DNA of 38,951 nt from Lachnospiraceae bacterium (GTDB lineage Bacteria; Bacillota; Clostridia; Lachnospirales; Lachnospiraceae): the NCBI GenBank assembly GCA_017408025.1, contig JAFQVJ010000052.1, forward strand, positions 1 to 38,951, written 5' to 3'. How positions within the stretch are numbered: the stretch's first letter is position 1; each line of letters starts with the position of its first letter. The notes under the pieces are model-generated. The model saw only the letters and a program-made list of their open reading frames with translations, had not been told where the DNA came from and did no database searches. The position numbers and the translations under genes are program-made. Positions 1 to 5,633 of the stretch are shown here, piece after piece.

Positions 1-192
1 CAAGAAAATAGCAATTTTTTCAGGTCTGTCTTACTATGGCACACAGCTGTAGCTATTGTCTGCCTTCATAAAAGACGAACTACTTATTCGAAAAAGGGCG
101 TTAAGAAAGTTCGCGAAACCTCTCAATGCGTGTTTAAAATATACACAGACAATTCGGTGTACGAGGGTAGCTATAGCTTTCAGAGGGCATAA
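1..192 (+). other. Open frame running in from the window edge, identity unknown
   Basis: Frame 1 is open from base 1 to a TAA at 190-192 (63 codons) and has no start in the window. It could be the 3' end of a gene or chance coding inside a repeat. I recognise no domain in the translation. The segment contains an inverted pair, ATTGTCTG near 54-61 and CAGACAAT near 145-152, and the direct repeat AGCTAT, so a structured non-coding sequence is equally possible. No promoter or ribosome site was identified. Confidence 0.2.
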
Positions 193-236
193 AAAAGGAA
201 GATTAGCAGTCTGTGCCGACTAAAAACTAATCTTCC
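191..236 (-). terminator. Rho-independent terminator of the DtxR-family regulator gene
   Basis: On the minus strand a perfect 10-bp stem GGAAGATTAG/CTAATCTTCC (227-236 with 197-206) is followed directly by six T residues (A run 191-196 on the plus strand). It lies about 40 bases past the stop codon at 277. Confidence 0.85.
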
Positions 237-276
237 CATAATGTGAATTATATTATAATTGTGCAACAGCCCCTTT

Positions 277-642
277 TTACATATTTTTGACAGCTTTTTT
301 TATGGCTGCAAAGCTTTCGTCACTTAAGATATGCTCTATGCGACAAGCATCTTCATCAGCAACTTCTTTACTAACACCTAGCTTCACGAGGCACTCTGAA
401 AGAACTTCATGGCGCTCATATACCATTTCGGCGATTTCTCTGCCACTTTCCGTAAGGTAAATAAAACCCTCTTCTGTGACAGTAATGTGATTCTTTTCTC
501 TAAGATTCTTCATTGCAATACTGACGCTAGATTTCTTGAATCCTAATTCGTTGGCAATATCTACAGAACGCACAACAGGACGTTTCTGACTAAGCATAAG
601 TATTGTTTCGAGATAATTCTCGGATGATTCATTATGTGCCAT
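277..642 (-). CDS. DtxR/MntR-family metal-dependent transcriptional regulator (iron-type ligand set)
   Basis: 121 aa. It has an N-terminal winged helix (about residues 8-62) and a helical dimerisation/metal domain (about 65-118). It lacks the C-terminal SH3 domain, so the length is like MntR rather than DtxR. The family represses metal uptake or storage genes when metal is bound. The visible ligand motif is H78 and C100-x-x-E103-H104. Bacillus MntR has Glu where C100 is; DtxR/IdeR have Cys (C102-E105-H106), so I infer iron rather than manganese sensing. The MntR Asp8 position appears to be Asn9. The gene is divergent from a Fur-family gene and next to feoAB, which supports a role in iron control. 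A promoter (679-707) overlapping a palindrome suggests autoregulation, and a clear terminator follows. Family certain; metal is inference. Confidence 0.88.
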   Translation of the reverse strand: MAHNESSENYLETILMLSQKRPVVRSVDIANELGFKKSSVSIAMKNLREKNHITVTEEGFIYLTESGREIAEMVYERHEVLSECLVKLGVSKEVADEDACRIEHILSDESFAAIKKAVKNM

Positions 643-678
643 GTGACACCCCCTGTTTAATACTCATAAAGTGCTATA

Positions 679-707
679 AGTATAGCATTTTTTTACACAA
701 TAATCAA
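679..707 (-). promoter_or_regulatory. Promoter of the DtxR-family regulator, overlapped by a palindrome
   Basis: Reading the minus strand, TTGATT (702-707) is followed after 17 bases by TATACT (679-684). The perfect palindrome TGCTATA-AG-TATAGCA at 672-687 covers the -10 box and is a candidate autoregulatory operator. Confidence 0.65.
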
Positions 708-729
708 TGAGATTTTTTGAAAAGTGTTA

Positions 730-758
730 TTGACAACTAATAGATGTTAGTATATACT
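730..758 (+). promoter_or_regulatory. Promoter of the fur-family gene
   Basis: TTGACA (730-735), a 17-base spacer and TATACT (753-758) form a near-consensus sigma-A promoter pointing at the gene starting at 834. Confidence 0.8.
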
Positions 759-761
759 AAC
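746..761 (+). promoter_or_regulatory. Palindromic operator over the -10 box (candidate DtxR-family site)
   Basis: GTTAGTATATACTAAC is a perfect 16-base palindrome that encloses the -10 box. The TTAG...CTAA ends resemble DtxR/IdeR operators and recur upstream of feoA (1412-1433) and feoB (1870-1879). Assignment to the neighbouring regulator is inference. Confidence 0.5.
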
Positions 762-773
762 TATACAGTTGTA

Positions 774-792
774 GATAAAGATTCTCATTATC
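774..792 (+). promoter_or_regulatory. Fur-box-like 19-mer
   Basis: GATAAAGATTCTCATTATC matches the classical 19-base Fur consensus GATAATGATAATCATTATC at 16 of 19 positions. It lies just downstream of the promoter and 41 bases before the GTG start, where binding would block transcription of the fur-family gene. Confidence 0.6.
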
Positions 793-833
793 AATAAAGG
801 AAAAGGCAACTGTAAAGTAAGGGAGGGAAGAAC

Positions 834-1307
834 GTGATTAGGGAAAAAAATGATTTTGACAGCAACAAGGTCGATCTAAGAAGTTATCATAGAACCAGAA
901 TGCAGAAAGACAGTATTATACAGCAGTTAAAAAGCAGAGGCTGCAGAATAACAAAGCAACGTCTTATGCTGCTAGATATAATATTGCAGGAAGAGTGTTC
1001 ATGTTGTAAAGAGATATATTACAAAGCAGTTAAGATTGATAGTAATATAGGAAGTGCAACAGTGTACAGAATGATAAATCTTCTGGAAGAAATAGGAGCA
1101 ATAACTCGTAATAATATGTACAAAATAGCGTGTGGCGAAGAGTGTCACATTGAGGAGGCTTGTCAGATAGAGCTCAGCGACCATGCAAAGGTTATTTTAT
1201 CAGGTTCTAAGTGGAATATGGTGATACGAGAAGGGTTAAAGGCATGTGGATTTATTGACGAGCAGGAAGTGAAAAATGTTACAGTTCGCTCTTGTGATTG
1301 TGCATAA
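834..1307 (+). CDS. Atypical Cys-rich Fur-family transcriptional regulator
   Basis: 157 aa, starting at GTG with a strong GGGAGGGAAG ribosome site. Residues 27-95 form the Fur winged helix: LKSRGCRITKQR is the entry helix and SATVYRMINLLEEIGAI (74-90) the recognition region. The C-terminal part is unlike canonical Fur. The His-rich HHHHH/CxxC region is missing, and the usual first-site His is replaced by a cysteine cluster (C55, C57, C58). Ten cysteines are present in all (C37, C55, C57, C58, C100, C104, C110, C138, C154, C156). The family represses iron, zinc, peroxide or manganese genes. The feoAB neighbours favour iron. The ligand set here cannot be predicted from the canonical one. It is probably controlled by both the palindrome at its promoter and the Fur-like box. 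Confidence 0.85.
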   Translation: MIREKNDFDSNKVDLRSYHRTRMQKDSIIQQLKSRGCRITKQRLMLLDIILQEECSCCKEIYYKAVKIDSNIGSATVYRMINLLEEIGAITRNNMYKIACGEECHIEEACQIELSDHAKVILSGSKWNMVIREGLKACGFIDEQEVKNVTVRSCDCA

Positions 1308-1378
1308 AGCTCTATGGACAAAAAAAGTCAGACAAAACTTATGAATTGTCGAATAATGAAAAAATTGGAAACTATTGC

Positions 1379-1407
1379 TTGACATGAATATATGTAAGTG
1401 ATAGACT
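1379..1407 (+). promoter_or_regulatory. Promoter of feoA
   Basis: TTGACA (1379-1384), 17-base spacer, TAGACT (1402-1407). It lies about 105 bases before the feoA start. Confidence 0.7.
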
Positions 1408-1411
1408 TTAG

Positions 1412-1433
1412 TTGGTTAGGAGTGCCTAATCAA
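1412..1433 (+). promoter_or_regulatory. Inverted-repeat operator downstream of the feoA promoter
   Basis: TTGGTTAGG-AGTG-CCTAATCAA is a 9+4+9 inverted repeat with one mismatch. Its form (GGTTAGG/CCTAA) is close to DtxR/IdeR boxes. It sits where the transcript would begin, so a bound repressor would block initiation. Confidence 0.6.
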
Positions 1434-1511
1434 GATTTGATTCCGATACGAATTAAGTTGATAACTTGAATAGATATGATATTAACAGAGTCATGGTTAT
1501 AGGAGGAAAGC

Positions 1512-1724
1512 ATGAATTTAACAGAAGCACAGATTGGTGAAGAATACATAATCAAAGATATACAATCAGATGATGAAGAAATGAATGCATTTCTCTTTTC
1601 TCTCGGTTGTTACAGTGGAGAGGCCATTACGGTAGTTTCACAACGCAAGCGCAATTATGTAGTGTCTATTAAAGATGCTAGATACAATATTGATGATCAG
1701 CTTGCATCAGCTATTATTATATAG
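1512..1724 (+). CDS. feoA: FeoA, SH3-like ferrous iron transport accessory protein
   Basis: 70 aa, the usual FeoA size, with an AGGAGG ribosome site just upstream. FeoA proteins are small cytosolic SH3-like beta barrels that assist FeoB, probably by touching its G domain. The visible features are the N-terminal LTEAQIGEEYIIKDI segment, the central FLFSLGCYSGEAITVV turn (L-x-x-G-x-x-x-G pattern) and the closing beta strand ending in ASAIII. It is followed by a strong terminator-like hairpin (1794-1841) before feoB, so feoA may be partly uncoupled from feoB. The upstream promoter carries a DtxR-like inverted repeat. Confidence rests on size, pattern and the adjacent feoB. Confidence 0.88.
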   Translation: MNLTEAQIGEEYIIKDIQSDDEEMNAFLFSLGCYSGEAITVVSQRKRNYVVSIKDARYNIDDQLASAIII

Positions 1725-1793
1725 TATTGTTTGAGAGCAACCATTGAGAAATATATTGTGTCTGAAAGAATTGGCATAATTTTTTGTCACACA

Positions 1794-1841
1794 GTGGTGT
1801 AAGTTAATTTGCATAATTGACAATTGCACCACACATTTTTT
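1794..1841 (+). terminator. Terminator or attenuator between feoA and feoB
   Basis: Outer stem GTGGTGTAA (1794-1802) pairs with TTGCACCAC (1824-1832). Inner stem GTTAATT (1803-1809) pairs with AATTGAC (1815-1821). Each has one G-U pair. A T run at 1835-1841 follows. Confidence 0.65.
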
Positions 1842-1869
1842 CGAGATGGGTTAGTGACTACTATCCAAT

Positions 1870-1879
1870 GTTAGCTAAC
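1870..1879 (+). promoter_or_regulatory. Short palindrome upstream of feoB (candidate metal-regulator site)
   Basis: GTTAGCTAAC is a perfect 10-base palindrome between the feoA terminator and the feoB start. It shares the GTTAG/CTAAC arms with the palindrome at the fur-family promoter. No convincing promoter pair was identified in 1842-1960. Confidence 0.35.
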
Positions 1880-1969
1880 TAAGACTTTAGGTATTTTAGA
1901 CTTATAAAAGTTAAAGGTATCAAAGTATAAGTTATAAAGTAATTAAAGAAGAACGAGGAGGAATCCAAA

Positions 1970-3973
1970 ATGCGTATTGCGTTAACAGGTAACCCAAATA
2001 GCGGTAAGACCACTATGTACAACGCGCTTACAGGTAGAAAAGAGCATGTTGGTAACTGGGCTGGTGTTACTGTGGACAAGAAAGAAAGTCCTATTAAGAA
2101 GAATTATTACTCTGGAACAGAAGAGCTAATAGCAGTTGACTTACCAGGTGCATATTCAATGTCTCCATTTACATCAGAGGAGAGCATCACAAGCAGCTAC
2201 GTTAAGCATGAAAATCCTGATGTAATCATCAACATTGTAGATGCTACAAACTTAAGCCGTAGCTTATTCTTTACAACACAGTTGATGGAATTAGGTATTC
2301 CAGTAGTTGTTGCTTTGAATAAGAGTGATGTTAATAAGAAGAAAGAGACAAACATTGATACAAAGCTTCTTTCAGAAAAGTTAGGATGTCCTGTAATCAA
2401 TACTGTTTCAACATCTGGAAATGGTTTGGATGAAGTGGTAAAGGCAGCGGCAGAGTTGAAGGGTAAGGAGCAGAAGGCACCTTATACAGAAGCTGATATT
2501 GACTATACAGACAAGAAGGCTGTAGAGGCAGAAGATAGAAAGCGTTTTGATTTTGTAAATGAAATCGTTAAGGCTGTTGAGACACGTAAGGTTCTCACAA
2601 AGGAAAAAACTATTAGTGATAAGATTGATACAGTACTTACAAATCCAGTTGCAGGTGTTGTTATTTTCGCAGCAGTTATGTTCCTTGTATTCTATATTTC
2701 ACAGACAACAGTTGGAACATGGGTTGCAGATTGGTTAGTTGGCTGGATTGAAACATTCCAGGAATGGGTAGCTGGAAAGGTAGAAGGTGCTAATCCTCTC
2801 TTACAGACAATCCTTGTTGATGGTATTATCGGTGGTGTTGGTGCCGTTGTTGGTTTCCTTCCACTCGTTATGGTTATGTACTTCCTCCTCGCTATACTTG
2901 AGGATTGCGGTTACATGGCTCGTGTAGCAGTAGTACTTGACCCTATCTTTAAGAGAGTTGGTCTCTCAGGTAAGTCAGTTATTCCTTTCGTAATTGGTAC
3001 AGGTTGTGCTATCCCTGGTATCATGTCAGCACGTACTATTCGTGACGAGAGAGAACGTAGAGCAACAGCTATGTTAACACCATTTATTCCATGTGGCGCT
3101 AAGATTCCTGTTATCGCACTTTTTGCAGGTGCATTCTTTCCAGATTCAAGCTGGGTATCTCCAATGATGTATTTTGCAGGTATCCTTTTAATTTTATTCT
3201 GGGCATTTATTGTAAAGACTATTTCAGGCTACAAGTACAGAAAGTCATTCTTTATTATTGAGCTTCCAGAGTATAAGGGACCAAGCATCATAAAGGCAAT
3301 ACTCTCAATGCTTGATAGAGGTAAGGCATACATCATAAAGGCTGGTACAATCATCCTTTTATGTAATGCAATAGTTACAATCATGGCTTCATTTAACTGG
3401 AGCTTCCAGATGGTTGAAGATCCAGCACAGTCAATTCTTCATGACATTGCAACACCATTTGCAGTATTATTAGTTCCACTTGGATTTGGTGTATGGCAGT
3501 TTGCAGCAGCCGCTGTTACTGGATTTATCGCAAAGGAAGAGGTTGTTGGTACACTTGCAGCTGTATTTGCTATAAGTGAGACAGTAATCAATGGTGACTT
3601 TGAGCTTCTTGAAGGAGCAGGTTTCTTAAACTCTATTTCAGCAGCAGGTGTTGAAATGGGTACAGTTGCAGCTCTTGCATACCTTTGCTTCAATCTGTTC
3701 ACACCACCTTGCTTTGCGGCTATCGGTGCCATGAACTCAGAGATTAAGTCTAAGAAGTGGTTATTTGCAGGTATTGGACTTCAGTTTGCAACAGGTTACA
3801 TAGTAGCATTCTTTGTATATCAGATTGGTACACTTATTAAAACTGGTTCTCTTGGAACAGCATTTGTTCCTGGTTTAATTGCTGTAGTAGCTATAATTGC
3901 AGTAATAATATTTATCATTGTTAATTCAAAGAAAAAGTTAAATAAGGAATATTCATTGAAGAAAGCTGCTTAG
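1970..3973 (+). CDS. feoB: FeoB, ferrous iron transport GTPase/permease
   Basis: 667 aa, with GAGGAGG upstream of the ATG. FeoB imports Fe2+ across the cytoplasmic membrane. The N-terminal G domain shows G1 GNPNSGKT (7-14), G3 DLPG (57-60) and G4 NKSD (117-120). A helical GDI-like spacer follows to about residue 220. The membrane part holds two gate repeats: one contains ILEDCGYMARVAVVLDP and TGCAIPGIMSARTIRDERE, and the second ends with FTPPCFAAIGAMNSEIK. The conserved Cys residues in the gates are kept. The C-terminus is a final transmembrane helix with a short Lys-rich tail and no extra domain. A perfect 17-bp hairpin follows at 3993-4030, then a FeoB-associated peptide gene. It is probably repressed by one or both of the upstream metalloregulators. 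Confidence 0.97.
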   Translation: MRIALTGNPNSGKTTMYNALTGRKEHVGNWAGVTVDKKESPIKKNYYSGTEELIAVDLPGAYSMSPFTSEESITSSYVKHENPDVIINIVDATNLSRSLFFTTQLMELGIPVVVALNKSDVNKKKETNIDTKLLSEKLGCPVINTVSTSGNGLDEVVKAAAELKGKEQKAPYTEADIDYTDKKAVEAEDRKRFDFVNEIVKAVETRKVLTKEKTISDKIDTVLTNPVAGVVIFAAVMFLVFYISQTTVGTWVADWLVGWIETFQEWVAGKVEGANPLLQTILVDGIIGGVGAVVGFLPLVMVMYFLLAILEDCGYMARVAVVLDPIFKRVGLSGKSVIPFVIGTGCAIPGIMSARTIRDERERRATAMLTPFIPCGAKIPVIALFAGAFFPDSSWVSPMMYFAGILLILFWAFIVKTISGYKYRKSFFIIELPEYKGPSIIKAILSMLDRGKAYIIKAGTIILLCNAIVTIMASFNWSFQMVEDPAQSILHDIATPFAVLLVPLGFGVWQFAAAAVTGFIAKEEVVGTLAAVFAISETVINGDFELLEGAGFLNSISAAGVEMGTVAALAYLCFNLFTPPCFAAIGAMNSEIKSKKWLFAGIGLQFATGYIVAFFVYQIGTLIKTGSLGTAFVPGLIAVVAIIAVIIFIIVNSKKKLNKEYSLKKAA

Positions 3974-3992
3974 TATTATATAATAAGTAAAG

Positions 3993-4030
3993 ATAACTGC
4001 CATATTATGCTTGCATAATATGGCAGTTAT
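3993..4030 (+). terminator. Perfect hairpin after feoB, possible terminator
   Basis: A 17-bp perfect stem (3993-4009 with 4014-4030, loop CTTG) lies 20 bases past the feoB stop. The following bases are pyrimidine-rich but lack a clean T run, so termination may be partial, with read-through to the small gene at 4118. Confidence 0.55.
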
Positions 4031-4117
4031 CCTACATATTTAATCTTATATGCAAAAGCGACTGCGTTTTGGCATATACATATAGTATAGGAAGATATAG
4101 AGAAAAGGAGTATCGGT

Positions 4118-4276
4118 ATGGAAAATGCAATTATCATAGCTATTCTTGTTGTTCTCGTAGGAGGAGCAATATGGTACGTCGTAAAAGAAAAGAAGAAGGG
4201 TACGAAGTGTATCGGTTGTCCAAATAGTGGTAGTTGCTCGTCTAAAGGTTGTGGCTGCCAGACTGATACACGGTAA
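4118..4276 (+). CDS. FeoB-associated Cys-rich membrane protein
   Basis: 52 aa, preceded by AAAAGGAG with good spacing. Residues 4-22 form one hydrophobic helix, followed by a Lys-rich KEKKKGTK stretch and a cysteine-rich tail: C31-x-x-C34, C40, then C45-G-C47. This is the layout of the small FeoB-associated Cys-rich membrane proteins that follow feoB in many Firmicutes. Their biochemical role is not firmly known; binding Fe2+ near the FeoB pore is a common proposal. Position directly after feoB and before a strong terminator (4311-4340) makes it the last gene of the iron module. Confidence 0.85.
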   Translation: MENAIIIAILVVLVGGAIWYVVKEKKKGTKCIGCPNSGSCSSKGCGCQTDTR

Positions 4277-4310
4277 GAGAGTACATATTTTAGGCTAGAG
4301 TTCCGAAAGT

Positions 4311-4340
4311 AATCGTAGTTGCTGTGCAACTACGATTTTT
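4311..4340 (+). terminator. Rho-independent terminator ending the feo module
   Basis: Perfect 12-bp stem AATCGTAGTTGC/GCAACTACGATT (4311-4322 with 4326-4337), loop TGT, then a T run. Its T run merges with the left flank of the palindromic repeat that follows. Confidence 0.85.
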
Positions 4341-4385
4341 GTTGTATAGGAAAGTTCCCGAAACTTTCCTATACAACAAAAATCG
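4333..4385 (+). repeat. Dispersed palindromic repeat, copy 1
   Basis: Core arms TTGTATAGGAAAGTT (4342-4356) and AACTTTCCTATACAA (4362-4376) flank the loop CCCGA. In this copy the pairing extends outward to 24 bp per arm, because the flanks are also complementary (CGATTTTTG...CAAAAATCG). The same core occurs at 7361, 16680 and 23916 with different 5-base loops. Confidence 0.9.
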
Positions 4386-4518
4386 CTCTGCTAAGGATTG
4401 CACTGTGGCGGATAGGAAGATGTGGCTGAAGCGACCCGCCACAAGCGGAGAATCTTGCGAGCGGAAGAAATTAACATTACCAACTGGAAGAAGAAAAGTT
4501 TACTTCAGTGGGTAATTT
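4386..4518 (+). repeat. Distal module of repeat copy 1 (divergent type)
   Basis: The sequence right of the palindrome can fold as GTGGCGG...CCGCCAC around a core reading GAAGATGTGGCTGAAGCGAC. A second helix pairs ATTACC-ACTG with CAGT-GGGTAAT near 4475-4515. The core matches GAAGATGT-GCTGAAGC in copies 2 and 3, although the outer stem sequences differ. A frame is open across it (to the TAA ending at 4515), but no protein family is recognised and no ribosome site precedes it. Confidence 0.5.
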
Positions 4519-4573
4519 TGAATATTGCAAATTATCATTGTCACCAGTTGATTATAATTGAATAACTGCTGCG

Positions 4574-4780
4574 CATGCACCAATGTTTAGAGTGTGAAAG
4601 ACAGGTGACGAAAATATATACTCTCTTATTGTATAGTCGCCGCTTTCGGATAGGCATGCGCCATGCCGACACTTGCAAGCATAGCTTGCACGTTGTCGCG
4701 GCGTCGCCGTATACATTTTCGCTGGAATATGCCTACCTGTGAGCAAGCTCACAGTAGGCAATTCAGCTCACCTGTGCATG
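4574..4780. other. Multi-branched inverted-repeat structure next to ribU
   Basis: Several nested helices are readable. ACAGGTGA (4601-4608) pairs with TCACCTGT (4768-4775). CGAAAATATATAC (4609-4621) pairs with 4709-4721 at 12 of 13 positions. The hairpin 4731-4759 has arms GCCTA-CTGTGAGC/GCTCACAG-TAGGC. GGCATG-CGC-CATGCC lies at 4653-4667, and TGCAAGC-ATA-GCTTGCA at 4674-4690 inside GACAC/GTTGTC. CGCCGC (4638-4643) pairs with GCGGCG (4698-4703). The segment is visibly richer in G+C than its surroundings. Both strands carry open frames, but I see no protein family. It could be a structured RNA, a miniature mobile element, or the 3' end region of the ribU transcript. Confidence 0.5.
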
Positions 4781-4807
4781 GCTCATTGCTTCGCGCAAAA
4801 CAAGAAT

Positions 4808-5368
4808 TTAACGTGTTTCGAGGATATTTGCCTTGCGTAAGCCACGTACAATTGGCTTGTAAATAATAAGTGTGATAATAGCATTAACGCTGTTTTTGAA
4901 CAGGTTAAATGGCAAGAATATCGGTGCAAGTAAATCTGCTACAGCTGCTCTTGGAACACCCATAAAGATTGGAGTCATAACGTAGTTCCATAAAAGCATA
5001 AGGCCTGTTGAAATAAGTGTGCCGGCAACTAAACCGATAATGGCACCCTTTAACGTATGTATTTTCTTGTATATGACAGCGGCTGTAAATGCAAAACCAC
5101 AGCTAGACAATACGTTCATGAAAAAGCCTATGAATCCTGTACTACTGATTGTAATCATTTCTATAAAGGAAACGACAAGAGATATTATGAGAGATGTCGC
5201 CGGGCCGAGCATAAAGCCACCGATGGAGATGATAACATCTTTTGCCTCATAATCTAATTTGAATGTTGGGCTAACTGCCACAATTGGTATCTGCACTAAG
5301 GCAACAACCACATACGATACGGCACATAACATACCGATCAAAGCTACTTTTTTTGCATTACTGTTCAT
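4808..5368 (-). CDS. ribU: RibU, riboflavin-specific S component of an ECF transporter
   Basis: 186 aa from the ATG at 5368, chosen because AGGGAGG (5378-5384) precedes it. An upstream in-frame ATG at 5431 lies inside the riboswitch and is rejected. ECF S components bind the vitamin in the membrane and work with the shared EcfA/A'/T module, which is not in this window. The protein is almost entirely hydrophobic, with about six membrane helices. It starts with KKVALIGMLCAVSYVV, which carries the small-residue N-terminal helix typical of S components, and contains the KDVIISIGGFMLGP region seen in RibU. The FMN riboswitch in its leader fixes the substrate class as flavin. It is monocistronic and divergent from the LTA-synthase-like gene. 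Confidence 0.9.
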   Translation of the reverse strand: MNSNAKKVALIGMLCAVSYVVVALVQIPIVAVSPTFKLDYEAKDVIISIGGFMLGPATSLIISLVVSFIEMITISSTGFIGFFMNVLSSCGFAFTAAVIYKKIHTLKGAIIGLVAGTLISTGLMLLWNYVMTPIFMGVPRAAVADLLAPIFLPFNLFKNSVNAIITLIIYKPIVRGLRKANILETR

Positions 5369-5381
5369 AATAATGAACCTC

Positions 5382-5489
5382 CCTTCTTTCATCCAGACTA
5401 TACTGTCGGTTTTGGAATTACACCAAATCATGCGTACTTTGCGCTCGCGGACTTTACCGCCGATCGGGAATTACACCCTGCCCTGAAGG
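5382..5489 (-). promoter_or_regulatory. FMN riboswitch (RFN element)
   Basis: The minus-strand transcript shows the RFN consensus blocks in order: CAGGGTGTAATTCCCGA, CGGCGGTAAAGTCCGCGAGC, GATTTGGTGTAATTCCAAA, ACCGACAGTATAGTCTGGA, then GAAAGAAGG. The terminal P1 helix pairs CCTTC at the 5' end with GAAGG (5382-5386), which overlaps the ribosome binding site AGGGAGG. FMN binding should therefore hide the ribosome site and block translation; no intrinsic terminator is seen between element and gene. Confidence 0.95.
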
Positions 5490-5514
5490 CAATCAATATT
5501 TAATTGACCTTTTT

Positions 5515-5542
5515 ATTATAATATGCAAAATATATATGTCAA
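5515..5542 (-). promoter_or_regulatory. Promoter of the ribU riboswitch transcript
   Basis: On the minus strand TTGACA (5537-5542), 16-base spacer, TATAAT (5515-5520). Both boxes are consensus. The transcript would start about 20 bases before the riboswitch. Confidence 0.85.
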
Positions 5543-5556
5543 GAACTAAATATACT

Positions 5557-5585
5557 TTGACTTAAGCTAGTTGAAGTGTTAAAAT
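5557..5585 (+). promoter_or_regulatory. Promoter of the LTA-synthase-like gene
   Basis: TTGACT (5557-5562), 17-base spacer, TAAAAT (5580-5585), about 48 bases before the ATG at 5634. It is back to back with the ribU promoter. Confidence 0.65.
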
Positions 5586-5633
5586 TTAAAAGCGTGTATA
5601 AAGCACGCCTAAAAGCGTAATAAGGGGAAAAAA

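Noticed and set aside
4552-4866. Overlapping open frames on both strands in the structured region beside ribU
   Set aside because: No ribosome site and no recognisable family. The frames follow from inverted repeats, and each strand mirrors the other.
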